A DNA stretch of 64,000 nucleotides from Leptasterias polaris (GCA_037783415.1 JAZGTN010000059.1:2666001-2730000), one strand, 5' to 3'; positions 24,557 through 34,954 are shown, numbered from the stretch's first letter. Notes: a model not told the origin generated them from the letters alone. Numbers and translations are program-made.

Positions 24557-24676
24557 AAGTGATCCGGAACTGGTCAATGATCCGGAACTGGTCAATGATC
24601 CGGAACTGGTCAATGATCCGGAACTGGTCAATGATCCGGAACTGGTCAATGATCCGGAACTGGTCAAACGACTGTA
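24557..24676. repeat. Six 20-bp tandem copies of a transposon terminus
   Basis: TGATCCGGAACTGGTCAA recurs six times with 20-bp spacing, ending exactly at the right terminus of the mariner-type element. The repeat unit is the terminal inverted repeat itself, so the transposon end was tandemly amplified. Confidence 0.9.
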
Positions 24677-24831
24677 GCTAAATTAAAAAGAAATGAGCGG
24701 GACGTGTGTCCCAAGGATTAAGTATAAGTGGGGCTACTTTGACTCAAAGTCAAATTTTCTAAAAGAGAATAGCACCCAAATTTAAGAGATAAAGTGGTAG
24801 TCAGATATGGGTTTTTTCTGAGAAGTTAGTA

Positions 24832-26850
24832 ATCTGCAAAGAAAAACAAAGAGGGCTTTGAAATTTTCCAAGTAATGTATTCTATTCTGGAAACTGAAAA
24901 AGAATTGGGCCTTCATTATCAAAAAAAGGGTGTGGAGTAATTTTATTCGTTCAGCTTGTGCCGAAATATCCCCAAGTTTCGTTCATTTCTTCATGTGAAA
25001 ATCGTTTATAACGAAATTCATCATCTTCACAAACAAATGAGTAACTCACCATCACACTTTTGTGGTAGTTGTGTTCGTGGAACTCAGTAAAATCTTGAAT
25101 TTGTTGGAGTATACGACACGCGAAGACGTGTATGACACAGTCCCTTGCGTCTTTAAAAATGGCGGCACAACATGCTGCTTGCGTCACTGATCTTGTAGAG
25201 ACCTTTCACAGCCCGAGCTTTAGCCAACTGAGGTTGGGAAAATATGGAAAGCCATAACTGCAAATCAAAAACAGATAGGCATAGTTTGTAGCAATCATAC
25301 ACAAATATTCAAAAATAATGTTAAATTTCTTGGAAACAATTCAACCAATCATGGAAGGTATTTCAGTTCATGAATCTTTACAGAAAATGTTGAATTTGGT
25401 CACAATTTTGTTTAACACGATTGAATGTTTTGCTAACATTCGGCCGCCCATGCCAACCGGCGCACTTTGTTTATCAACAATGGAAAGGTCTTTGGCCGTA
25501 CGAGTACGACGCTTTCACAAACTAATCTGCATAGCACAAAAAGGCGTTATCATCGAAAAAACGTCATTATTTAGTCATGGAAATATTTTGTGTGTTTTTG
25601 TTTAAAATAACAATACCCCTAAAAAAAATAAAACATTAAAAGTTAGAAAAAGATACGGCACAGTATATTAAATTCGCGGCATTTGCCACACGTGACCATG
25701 GAAGTCACCGGCTTTAAGAAGCTTATTTGCATAACAAAACAGAAGTCCTCCTCATTGGACAAATCATTATTGGACAGTTGTATGTATTTCATATCTGAGG
25801 TTACACACCCCTGACACACCCCTACCTATAATTAAAAGAAATAATACATCTTTGAACATTTCTGTTCCTAATGATATAGAGCAATAATGAAACATAATGG
25901 TGCGAAATTGTGATTTATAAGTTGTTTTTTTTTAAGAAACAAATTTTAAGTATTGTAAACAGAGCTTTCCCATCAGACACAAACTGTTTAAATCTACAAT
26001 CTTAAAAATAATATGAAGCCACTCTTCACACAATCTTAACTTTTATTTTATAAAGAAAAGAAAAAAGGGAAGCTTTTAGACTTTATTTTCACACCGCAAG
26101 ATATATTATTTGATTATGCTCCATAACTAAAAAAAAAGAAATTAGACACTTTTAGCATTTTTATTGTAATCATTTAGGGGTGTTCTAACCTCAGAAATAA
26201 CAAAACTGTAGAATTTGTCGATTGATGACTTTTGTTTTGGTATGCAAATTAGTTTCTGAAAGCCCATGATTTACATGTCACGTGTGGTACAAGAAACTTA
26301 CAACAAACCGCGATTTTTATGTGATACCTTGTGACAAATATTTCAAATATGTTTACTGTTTCACTTTGTAATTTTTATAGGCTTATTGTAACTTTAGGAA
26401 AAAAAACAAGACTTTCTATATGAACAAAATAACGATAATTTGCCAACGGGAACGCCCTTTTTGTGTTATGCAAATAACTTCTGAAAGCTGTTGCAGGATC
26501 ACGTGAGACAAGCAGCATGTTGCACCGCCATTTTTAAAGAGAAAGTGGATGTCCGTCTCCCACCCGACACGTCTCCGTGCCTTTCTTCAACAAATTCAAG
26601 ATTTTACTGAGTTTTACGGACACAGCTACCCGCAAAAGTGTGACGGTGAGTTACTAATTGTTTGTATTAATGATGACTTTGTTTTTAAGGATTTTCACGC
26701 AAAGAATTTAAAGAAACCTGGGGAGATATTTTCGTGTCATGCTGCTCGACTCATTCAGCAGGCAGAGTTTTCAGAACAGAATCATGTATCATGTAGAAAT
26801 TTTCAAAGCCCCAGTTCTTTCTTTCTTTGCAAATTAATTCCTCCGTACAC
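24832..26850. mobile_element. 2-kb fold-back (imperfect palindrome)
   Basis: The left segment from CTGCAAAGAAAAACAAAG and the right segment ending CTTTCTTTGCAAATT are mirror images, with further pairs inward (ACTCAGTAAAATCTTGAATTT with its complement; TTTGCATAACAAAAC with TTTTGGTATGCAAAT; CACACCCCTA with TAGGGGTGTTC). The centre is about 25840-26000. The arms are diverged, with indels. No transposase. Confidence 0.75.
24951..25187 (-). other. First-exon-like sequence, left arm of the fold-back
   Basis: The 78-codon minus-strand frame includes RILQQIQDFTEFHEHNYHK and runs into GTGAGT, a strong donor-like site. On this strand the region also holds GCCGCCATTTTTAAAG. The right arm has a diverged plus-strand copy (FLQQIQDFTEFYGHSYPQK, also followed by GTGAGT). 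A captured 5' exon of a host gene is possible; I do not recognise the protein. Confidence 0.4.
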
Positions 26851-26857
26851 ACAATAA
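26549..26857 (+). other. First-exon-like sequence, right arm of the fold-back
   Basis: Plus-strand frame of 102 codons, similar to the left-arm copy over about 45 residues, with the same GTGAGT after the shared segment. The pair is divergent, separated by about 1.3 kb. Beyond the donor-like site the similarity in reading frame weakens, consistent with an exon-intron border. Confidence 0.4.
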
Positions 26858-26979
26858 AAAGTAACCTTTGCATTTCATGAGATTCTTTTTTAAAACTGAT
26901 GACCGTTGATCCAAAGGGTCGAATTTTAGTGCCAAGTTAACTTACTGTTTAGTGTTATGGGAAACAGTCAATTCGTATC

Positions 26980-27120
26980 CCAACATGTCCAACTCCAAGT
27001 CCAACTCCAAGTCAACTCGTACCCAACATGCCCAAGTCAACTCGTAGGTAGTCGTAGTCGTACCTAGGTTAACTTGTACCAAGGTTAACTTGTACCAAGG
27101 TTAACTCGTACCCAAATTAA
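26980..27120. repeat. Short tandem repeats with AAGGTTAACTTGTACC
   Basis: Units of 9-16 bp: CCAACTCCAAGT, GTCGTA and AAGGTTAACTTGTACC in tandem. Similar words occur at 27421-27460 and, reversed, at 43200-43255, suggesting a family associated with the MITEs there. Confidence 0.65.
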
Positions 27121-27152
27121 AGGTTTTTGAGTCACAGTGAGTTGAGTTATTT

Positions 27153-27280
27153 TAGACCCAGTAACTGGGGCGCTGTACTCCTTTTTTCGAAATTTTGACA
27201 TCATCGGTCGTACTAGCTAGTACGACCGATGATGTCAAAATTTCGAAAAAAGGAGTACAGCGCCCCAGTTACTGGGTCTA
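27153..27280. mobile_element. Perfect 128-bp palindrome (MITE)
   Basis: Two 64-base arms with no mismatch and no spacer, centred between 27216 and 27217 (TACTAG|CTAGTA). The ends read AGACCCAGTAACTGGGGCGC. The same terminal word occurs at both ends of a related segment at about 43113-43484, so this is the hairpin-only form of a dispersed element. Confidence 0.95.
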
Positions 27281-27469
27281 GATTTATTTGCTATTGGTGA
27301 GTTTTGTTTTTATTCCAGGCATGTGCTGTTGGCTTTTCATTGTTCTGTTTTTTGTGTTAATTGTTGAATTGTTCAATGTTCTGTATTTTGTAATGTTCTT
27401 TTTGACACGCCAAAAAATAATTTGTCGTACCCAGGTTAACTCGTAGTCGTACCCAAGCATGCCATGAGT

Positions 27470-27900
27470 TAGCCCCATTTATAGTGCCAATACTCTGGAC
27501 TTCCTCCGATCCTTGGCCCTACGCCCATGTACCATTATGGGATAGGCAAGGGACCCTTTCGCGCGCTAGAGCATGGGAGATGTTCCCCTGCCTATCCCAG
27601 CATGCCCTAGCGCAGGGCGCCCCCTGTTGAAATCAACCGATCAACAAAATGGATGCCGGGCAGTCAAATCGGTGGCAGTAACGCCTCAGAATTTCTTCAA
27701 AATTACACCAAAACGAGGTTGCACAATGGCGTTTTAATGTCCTTTTCACAAATCGGATACAATGAGTGACGACTGGGGAAAAAATCTCCGCATAAAAACG
27801 TGAGTTTATATTCGAAAAATTATCCCACCTTCTGGAGGTACATGGGCGTAGGGCCAAGGATCGGAGGAAGTCCAGAGTATTGGCACTATAAATGGGGCTA
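27470..27900. mobile_element. 431-bp MITE with 9-bp target duplication
   Basis: TAGCCCCATTTATAGTGCC at the left is mirrored by GGCACTATAAATGGGGCTA at the right, with terminal inverted repeats of about 64 bp. GCCATGAGT is present on both sides (27461-27469, 27901-27909). Nine-base duplications fit Mutator-like (and some Merlin) elements. A diverged end of a related element begins at about 27935 (TAGCCCCACACATAGTGCC). Confidence 0.9.
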
Positions 27901-28479
27901 GCCATGAGTCAACTCGTATCATTCATTAGCCCCACACATAGTGCCAGTTCGCTGGACTCCCTCTGGTACTTGGCATTTGGCACACATTATTATCAACAGG
28001 TGTGATGATTTTTTGCAAAAATTTTCCCCAGTTGTCACTTACCAATGTTGCCTTGAGAGTGCACTTTAACCCTTTCGCGCCCGACGGGACTTTCAAGTCC
28101 CAGCCCAATCTTTCACTGGCTACTTAAAAAAAAAAAGCCCTTTGCAGTCTATTCAGGTATGAAAGGACTCACATGAGTCACTGTAATATGCTATCAACAA
28201 CAATGCTGCCCTCTGTTGTTAGGGGTAGCTTTTTCTCAACTGTTTACTTCGACCTGATGCGCGTCCTTTTACTGTCAATTTATGTGCCAACTTCCAGCTC
28301 AAGAAAATCAACTTTCCTGTGCAGGTAAGCACTTCTATATTTTTTATATTGATAAAACATGCTATATAGATTGTTCTGATAAAGTAAACTTAGTGGTAAA
28401 TATGAGTAACGTATAAATATGGGCCATTTTGTTGATGGGACTTGTACATCCCGACAGGCTGTGCGTGCATAGTGGGGAA

Positions 28480-28590
28480 TGACATGTACATGACGAATGT
28501 ACACGTACATACATACATACATGTACATGGACATACACGTTCAGCACACATACAATACATGTACATGTATATGTACACATGTGTGTGCAA
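28480..28590. repeat. ATGTAC-rich simple sequence
   Basis: Repeated ACATAC, ATGTACATG and TACACGT words inside the piggyBac element. Open frames of 77-88 codons on both strands here are low-complexity artefacts rich in Tyr, Met, Cys and His. Confidence 0.8.
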
Positions 28591-28774
28591 GTTGTTGTAT
28601 ACATGTAAAATACATACAAGGGTACATATTATGATAATTGTCTTAGAGGTATTCAATAAAATTTTACTATTTTGAACTAAGGTTGATTATTTTACCCAGG
28701 CACTCTTGAAAATACTGATCAATTAATATTTCGTGGTTGTTTGTATTGATTTTCTCCAGATAGAATCAAATAAT

Positions 28775-29674
28775 ATGGCATCTACAAGTACAAAGAAAAG
28801 CGTGTCAGCAGAGCTCCTTCTTGAATCCATACTTGAAGGTATTCCAAGCTACGGATCAGATGAAGATATCCCTATTGAGTCGGACATGGATCAGGAGGAA
28901 TTCTTCTCCGACACTCTACCCCAACCAGGATTGCCATAAGGTTTATCGCGAATAGCAAAATACCAAGAGAGGGCGCTGTTTTGCCGCGCATGATGGTGTA
29001 GTGAAAGGGAGCAACCCGGGAACTCGCGCACGACGACAGACTGTAGCATTTGCCCCCTCTGCCCTCCCATGATCCATTGCGATTCTGAATCGCGATAAAC
29101 CTTATTGGATGACAATGATGTTCCGCAGCCACAGCTAGCTGAAGACTCGGACTCTGATGACGAAGATGACGTACCCCTGAGTTCCCTGCAGAAAAATCGT
29201 GATGCAGCACGACGATGGAAGAAGAGAGAATTAGAAACAGTAATTCCTGACTTCTTCGAAAATGCGGGTGTCTGCAACAAAGAGAAGTTTGCAGGCTGCT
29301 CCACACCGACTGAGGCATTTCTGATGTATTTTGACCAAGAAATGCGTGAACAAATTTTGTATCAGTCGAATCTCTACGCCGTGCAAAAGGGTAGAAAGTT
29401 CCAACCACTCACAGAGAGTGAGCTTCTTGGATTTGTTGGAATTAACTTTTTCATGGGCTACCACCACCTCCCATCGTACCGCAATTATTGGTGCACTGAT
29501 CCAGATCTTCACATTGGTGTTGTAGCTGAGATAATGCCCCGCAATCGTTTTGCGGACATATTGTCCGTTCTTCACTTGAACGACAACCTGCAAATCCCTA
29601 AAGAAAACAAAGACTGGAGGGGGGGGGGGGGGGGGGCTACAGCCCCATTTGCCTGTGCCACTGGGTTACATTGA
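28775..29674 (+). pseudogene. piggyBac-like transposase (PGBD type), interrupted and truncated
   Basis: The first segment (MASTSTKKSVSAELLLESIL, then an acidic run) is cut at 28937 by a MITE. The second, from 29105, continues in the same frame with an acidic Asp/Glu-rich stretch and then the start of the transposase domain: PTEAFLMYFDQEM, LLGFVGINFFMGYHHLPSYRNYW and MPRNRFADILSVLHLNDN. Homology ends at about 29614 in a poly-G run and a short unrelated tail. A full piggyBac transposase is roughly 550-600 residues with catalytic Asp residues and a cysteine-rich C-terminus; those parts are missing. It can be at most a DNA-binding or domesticated fragment, more likely a pseudogene. Confidence 0.85.
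28938..29103. mobile_element. 166-bp MITE inside the piggyBac transposase
   Basis: Ends AAGGTTTATCGCGA and TCGCGATAAACCTT are mirror images, flanked by AT on both sides (28936-28937, 29104-29105). Removing the insert with one AT leaves the transposase frame continuous, which supports a 2-bp target duplication. The insert introduces an immediate stop codon. Confidence 0.85.
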
Positions 29675-30159
29675 TTTACAATATGACATTTCTAATCAAA
29701 TAGTGTAACTGAAATAGACCTTTATTGCAATAATAAGACCATCTTTTGCAAGTTCTGTCAATAGAAAAAGTTCCATGTAAAAGCAGTGAAAATGACAATA
29801 ATAATGTACGAAAAAAAGGAACCAGACTAATTTACTTCCAGCCTCGATCTGGTGACAATCATTTTTGTGTGTGATTGCAGAAAATAAATGTTGAACCACC
29901 ATGATGAAGACTAATAATGTGTCTGTTTGTATTTACTGATATATTAATTTTATTGGAAATTGGATTCAAAACTCGGACCTCGTAGCCTGTCGGGACTTTG
30001 AAGTCCCATCACTAATTATGCATGATAATTAGCGAAAATAAAAATAATACAACTTTTTTTCTTCAAATTTTCATTGTACTCGCTATAACCGGTTTAGAAA
30101 AAAATTACATGTAAAATTGAGTGTAAGATAAATAATTTGGGTAGTGTGTACACTCTACC

Positions 30160-30365
30160 ATTACTAGTGCTGGAATTCGTCCTTTGGATGGGACGTAAAG
30201 CTGTGTGTTGTTAATGCATGTAAATGAACCCAGTTAGTTATACTTATTTCTAAAGAGGACGTGTTTGCCCCAGTGTTTCTGGCAGTGGCTGCTGCTGAAT
30301 GCGCTGCAGCACCTTGTAAACCATAAGGTGCTACATAAATGGGTCTCATAATTCAAACGACGGCT
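30160..30365 (+). repeat. Dispersed repeat fragment (SINE/LINE-tail family)
   Basis: Contains GTAAATGAACCCAGT, GTTTGCCCCAGTGTTTCTGG and GCAGCACCTTGTAAACCAT, all of which recur in order at 60330-60440 in a copy that ends in a (ATT)n tail. This copy is truncated before the tail. Confidence 0.7.
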
Positions 30366-30727
30366 CTTCTTATTCTGTTGAAAAACAAATATTTGTCATG
30401 CCTCTAGAGGTGCGCGTGACCTCAGCGTCCCTGTAGCGTTCAGCGTTATGCAAGGGGTCTTATTGTTTAGTACCAGAGATTGAGATTACCTGTATGGTCG
30501 AAGCACCACCAAACTAACATAGAAAACTAGACATTTTGTCGACAAACACAAAGCTGTTCCGTGTTGTTTTGCTTCGATTAAGTGCTTCAAAGCTTTAAAG
30601 TTGGTCTGATTTCAAGATGGAAGACTCTTGACCTTTGACAGGCCCTTTTTCACTTAATTGTGTGCCTAAAAACCTAAACCTGGTCTTCATTCTGATACTG
30701 AATCGAAAGGAGCTTTTAAACGAGAAA

Positions 30728-31225
30728 TAAAGGTCAACATGGGGTCATGATAACCCTTGTCTAACATTTAATGCTCAAAGAGTTTATAACTGAAAAGAAA
30801 CTGAAAGTCGGGTGTGTAGTTCTTGAGATATGGTCCCACTTCCAGTTGACCCAGAAGTAAAGGTCAACATGGGGTCACGGTTAGCCAAGGCTAGCCTCCA
30901 TTGCCCAAGGATTATATAACTGAAAAAAGTTTGAAAATCGGTTGTGTAGTTCTTGAGATATGGTCCCACTTCCGTTTGACCCAAAAGTAAACGTCAACAT
31001 GGGGTCACGGTTACCCAAGGCTAATCTCCAATGCCCTAGGAGTCTTTAACTGAAAAAAGTTGTATAGTTCTTGAGATATGGTCCCACTTCCGGTTGACCT
31101 TGAAGTAAAGGTCAACATTGGGTCACAGTTACCCAAGGCTAATCTCCAATGCCCAAGGAGTCGATAACTGAAAAAAGTTTGACGATCGGTTGTATACTTT
31201 TTGAGATATAGTGGTCTCAAGATTG
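30728..31225 (+). repeat. 118-130-bp minisatellite, four units
   Basis: Units start AAGGTCAACATGGGGTCA (30728, 30858, 30988, 31106) and end TTGAGATATGGTCCCACTTCC. No conserved long frame. Located just upstream of the right exon array. Confidence 0.85.
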
Positions 31226-31297
31226 GCTAATTAAATATTCACCTCGCTGTTAAGTGGCTAAATAATTAAGAATAAAAAAAAAATTTACATTGAGAGT

Positions 31298-31323
31298 TAA
31301 GTTCATGTCTTCTCCATTAGCAG
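31298..31323 (+). pseudogene. 3' end of a C unit
   Basis: Only the last bases remain (CATGTCTTCTCCATTAGCAG followed by GTACAC), then intron sequence GAGATGCATCAACAG typical of what follows C units at 33678 and 39536. Confidence 0.5.
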
Positions 31324-31429
31324 GTACACTTATAATGACCATTCATTTGAGATGCATCAACAGTTTTTGACAGTTAGATGATGCTAGGCTGTAAGAAAAA
31401 TATGTAAACTTTTCTAAATAGTTTTTTTC

Positions 31430-32030
31430 TGGAGTGGTTGGGTTTTCAAAATGGTATGATTCCTCGCCTTTTACCTCTAGAACCCAGACTCGAATCACGC
31501 CGAGGTACTACATGGACTAAATTTTCTGTCCCTACCTGACTGCATGGGTTTTCCCTGGAATAATACTCTGGGTTTGCCTCCCACATCTAAAACTGAAACT
31601 TTCTTCCTTATCTTCTCTCCGTGGGGTTCTTGGCTAGTACAGTGAGTAAGTCACCTGTGAAAGTTTCAGGTGAATACTGTGTTTACTTGTTTAGAAAACA
31701 CGAAAAAAATTGGTCTGGTAATTTCATGAAGATCCTCAAATCAATCCCTGTTTTGAAAGATGACAGCAAGTAACGACCACATCTCTAGCTGCAGCATTTA
31801 CAAATAGACACTAAAAACATCTGAACCTCCAAACCTGCCTGAAGTTGGCTTTCGGATAAAAACTCTACAATTCTTGTTCAGGGTCATTGCAATTTTGACC
31901 CTACTTTTAAGTACAAGTGAACAATTCACTGCATTGCAATAATTAAAGGTATATCTCAAACTACTCTTGTTACATTACTTGTGTTTGTTTTCTAAAAGAT
32001 CCGTTGTTGTATTCTTTATTTACATGACAC
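31430..32030. other. Intron-like interval, no gene seen
   Basis: Unique-looking sequence between the partial C unit and the first A unit. It holds CTACTCTTGTTACATTACTTGT, which also precedes the A units at 34128 and 35310, so it is the conserved upstream intron. Nothing else recognised. Confidence 0.45.
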
Positions 32031-32032
32031 AG

Positions 32033-32149
32033 CAGGTCACCTTGTTCACTCCTCAAAGAACATTTAAGAAGTAGATGACCCGCAGTTGATGAGCTTCCTA
32101 ATACTGTATAATGAATCTGGCAAATGAACTGCTCTCTCCTTTATAAAAG
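32033..32149 (+). other. Exon-like unit A1 (right array)
   Basis: TACATGACACAG before, TATAAAAG|GTAAGG after. Aligns with A2 and A3 (CTCCTTTATAAAAG at the end). The open peptide is shorter than in the left copy because of indels. Confidence 0.55.
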
Positions 32150-32309
32150 GTAAGGGAAACTCCTGAACATTAACCAGCTGTCAGCTCATAAATCTAGCCT
32201 ACAGTTTCCTTTACAGCATCACTTTCCCTTGGTTTTTCCCACCTACTTGCTGCGAATCCCAAAAATTCCATAATTTATTTATTTTATTTTAATTTTTTTT
32301 TAGGTGGGG

Positions 32310-32330
32310 GGGGGGGGGGAGTGCTGGACT
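32310..32330. repeat. Poly-G tract
   Basis: A homopolymeric G run with a preceding T run, in the intron between A1 and B1. A comparable T/G run occurs at 32727-32747 and, shorter, at 34612-34635 at the equivalent position before B2. Confidence 0.6.
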
Positions 32331-32948
32331 GGAATTTTATCTTTGAGAGGGCACGACCATTAATCAAAGAGCACTACCATTGACAAACCTTAATAGTCTA
32401 TGCGAAACTTTTGAAAGGACACCAACAAGGCCAGGCAACTTAGGCCATGTTTTCCGTGGCCTTTGTCTCATTCCAAGCCTGGGGATGGGGCAAGTGACAT
32501 GAGGGGCCATGAAATTGTTTTGGGATAATCAAATAAATAATGTCCCTTGTATCAAAATGTGCAAGAGTGATAAAGATAAACACAAATGGCTGTGTGGAGA
32601 TTGTTTTGCTTTATAGTGATGTTTGTTAATAAAATAAAAGAAACACAAATTTGCAAATTTGTTTTAATAATAAGTTATTCAGTATGTGGGTTCTTTTTCC
32701 CATTTTTCCCCTCTTTCCACACTTTTTTTTTTTTTTTTTTGGGGGGACAAGTATGGATGCAAATTTACCCCCGTCCAATGTACACTAACACCGATGCCTA
32801 AAATACATTGTTGAAGTACAATTTTGCTGCTTGAGAGCTGCTGAAGAACGCATTGAATCACCGAATCAATTTTAAATAAAATTTTTAAAAAGTACCGTTT
32901 CTTTTTAATATGATAAATTTGAATCATTTGTTGATTTTGGTTTTTCAG

Positions 32949-33047
32949 GGCTAGTAAAGTTGAAGTGAGATCCACCAATCAACAAAGCAGATCTCTGTGC
33001 ACTGTACATCGACCTTGCATGCAAAATGCATTTTCTGCTAAAAAAAG
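32949..33047 (+). other. Exon-like unit B1 (right array)
   Basis: 99 bp; acceptor GGTTTTTCAG, donor AAAG|GTAAGC. Fully open as ASKVEVRSTNQQSRSLC followed by TVHRPCMQNAFSAKK. It enters with one base and leaves with two bases of a codon, so this unit is frame-neutral, as expected for a duplicable coding exon. No known domain. Confidence 0.6.
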
Positions 33048-33100
33048 GTAAGCTTATAAACACACACACGAGTCCTGTGAAAAATAAAATCCAGAGGCTT

Positions 33101-33163
33101 AAGTTTGAACCCATGGCATTTGCCTTTCTGGAGCAGATATTTTACATTTAGACCACTGAGCTT
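33101..33163 (-). repeat. Intronic tRNA-like module, decayed
   Basis: On the minus strand GCTCAGTGGTCTAAATG precedes GCCATGGGTTCAAACTT. The A-box is mutated (TGGTCTAAATG), the B-box largely kept. It lies just 3' of B1, antisense to it. Confidence 0.65.
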
Positions 33164-33585
33164 GAAAAAGTACTTTAACCTCAAAATTTATTTTTATCCA
33201 AACACAAAATGTTGGCTGAGGAGCAAACACATCTAGAAAACGGTGACAAAGGGAAATTAAGTCGGTAGTTTTTAAGGTGGACTCCTTAACTACTTGAGTC
33301 ATTGCTTCAAAGTACCATGTATTGTAGAACATTTTTCATCCCCCAAAAAGATTTGAATTGACACCAATCCCCACACAACAATACACCCATAGTGAGCAAG
33401 AAAGAAAAACAAAAAACATGGGCCATCTCTTTTATGGCTTATTGTTTAAAACCTCCTGATATAAATCGTGTCTTTATGTTACTTGTATGCTGCCCTCTAA
33501 TGGGCTAAGCATTATCAAATCATTGGTAAAAACAAAAACACACCCGTTTCACAAAAATAATTGTTTTTATTTTGATTGCATTTAG

Positions 33586-33678
33586 GCTGGCTACAGATAT
33601 GCCATTGACGGGTGAAGTCTGACTCCCCTAAAGTAGATTATTATGCTGTCCATCATCAAAGGATGTCTTTATCAATAG
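33586..33678 (+). other. Exon-like unit C (right array, first full)
   Basis: TGCATTTAG before, CAATAG|GTAAAT after. GCTGGCTACAGATATGCCAT aligns with the left C units, but an indel and TGA interrupt the peptide (GTGAAGTCTGACTCC). Confidence 0.55.
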
Positions 33679-33924
33679 GTAAATCAAACTATATGGACAA
33701 CCATAAGTTGAGATGCATCAAGAGATTTCGGACAGTTTATGGAATTCAGGAGATTTTACTTGAAATGTCATGTTAAAAAAATTTGTCACTGATAAGTGGT
33801 TGAGTGAAGAATGTAGTGGGTAATTCACCACATAACATCATTTTGCAACTGTGTTACATTGGAATAATAGAAGGTATTCTCAAACTGCCCTTGTGCATCA
33901 TTACTTGTTATTATTTAAAGACTA

Positions 33925-34085
33925 ACCAGGGCAGAATTTGAACCAACGACCTTCGGTTTAACATGGCAGTGCTCTACCAACTAAGCTACCTAGCCCTACG
34001 TTGGCGGTCTCCCTGTTTTGCTAATATCTTTGTTAGAATTTACCGAGTCAGTTTCCCTTGCGGTTTATAACTTGATATTTCAAAA
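33925..34085 (-). repeat. tRNA-derived SINE
   Basis: On the minus strand GGGAGACCGCCAACGTAGG precedes TAGCTTAGTTGGTAGAGC (A-box) and GTTGGTTCAAATTC (B-box). Upstream on that strand is GGGAAACTGACTCGGTAAATT, the tail of a preceding unit. Same family as 20087 and 23037, here in the intron between the C and A2 units. Confidence 0.85.
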
Positions 34086-34127
34086 CTAAGTAAAGCATTA
34101 TTGTGTTCTTTTGTTTGCATGAAACAG

Positions 34128-34256
34128 CGAGGTTTGTCATCTCCACAGAGAGATCTACTCATCAACCAAGGAGATGTCTGAGACCTGCAGTTGATAAGCT
34201 TCCTAACAATGTACAATGAGTCTGGTGAATGAACTGCTCTCTCTCCTTTATAAAAG
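34128..34256 (+). other. Exon-like unit A2 (right array)
   Basis: TGCATGAAACAG before, AAAAG|GTAATG after. Contains CTACTCATCAACCAAGGAG and CTGAGACCTGCAGTTG, shared with the left A unit; a 2-bp GA duplication shifts the frame part-way. Confidence 0.55.
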
Positions 34257-34856
34257 GTAATGGAAACTCCTGAACATTAAAACAGTTGTTAGTTCATAAT
34301 ATATCTATCCTAGTTTTTCTCATTCAAACTTATTATCACTTTCCTTTGGTTTTTACCAACTACTGGCCACAAAATTCTAAATTTGAATGAATTATTTTGG
34401 GAGGATTAGGCAAGTGAGGGGCAATCAAATTGTTTTGGGACAATCGAATATCCTATTTCCCTTTTATAAATATTTTAATAGCAAGAGTGATAAAAGAAAA
34501 CACAAATGGTAGTGTAGATATTGTATTGATATTTATTTTATTAAAAACGGTTATTTTTCCTGTGTATGTGTTTTTGTTTGTTTTTCATTTTGTTCTGTTT
34601 TGTATTTGTTTTTTGTTTTTTGGGGGGAGGGGACAAGTATGGGTGCCAATTACTCCCTCCCCCATCCAATTTAAACTAACAGCAATGCCTAAAATACAGT
34701 TTCAAGGTGCAAATCTTGCTATTTGTGACTTTTACTCCCAAAGAAAACATTGAATGTGATTTAAATCACTGAATCAATTCTATATAACTACATGTAAGTA
34801 CTGTTGTTCCATTTAAATATGGTTAAATAAAACGATTTTTAATTTTGCTTTTTCAG

Positions 34857-34954
34857 AGCTAGTAAAACTGAAGCGAGATCCACCAGTCAACAAAGCAGAT
34901 CTCTGTGCACTGTACATCAACCTTGCATGCAGAATGCATTTTCTACTAAAAAAG
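34857..34954 (+). other. Exon-like unit B2 (right array)
   Basis: 98 bp; acceptor CTTTTTCAG, donor AAAG|GTAAGC. Open as ASKTEARSTSQQSRSLC and TVHQPCMQNAFSTKK. One A fewer than B1 at the 3' end alters the exit phase. By eye about 93% identical to B1. Confidence 0.6.

Larger units (their letters stand above)
21553..24674. mobile_element. TA-flanked mariner/Tc1-type non-autonomous element
   Basis: The left terminus CAGTCGTTTGACCAGTTC and right terminus GAACTGGTCAAACGACTG are mirror images, each flanked by TA (21551-21552 and 24675-24676). TA duplication with CAGT ends is the hallmark of Tc1/mariner insertions. The terminal word GACCAGTTCTGGATC recurs inside at about 21740, and a related end lies at about 22000. 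The right end is extended into a six-unit tandem array. No transposase of its own is visible. A second element (22384-24554) is nested inside. Confidence 0.85.
28070..30010 (+). mobile_element. Degenerate piggyBac element
   Basis: TTAA at 28066-28069 followed by CCCTTTCGCGCCCGACGGGA is a typical piggyBac end (CCC start, TTAA target). A subterminal palindrome GGGACTTTCAAGTCCC is matched at the right by TGTCGGGACTTTGAAGTCCC (29980-30005), but the terminal bases and TTAA are not evident there, so the right end is lost or mutated. Between them is a partial transposase. The element therefore looks dead. Confidence 0.75.

Noticed and set aside
24557..24676. CRISPR-like short repeats
   Set aside because: Direct tandem copies of a transposon end, with no spacers.
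28280..28675. Tyr/Met/Cys-rich frames on both strands
   Set aside because: By-products of ATGTAC simple sequence.
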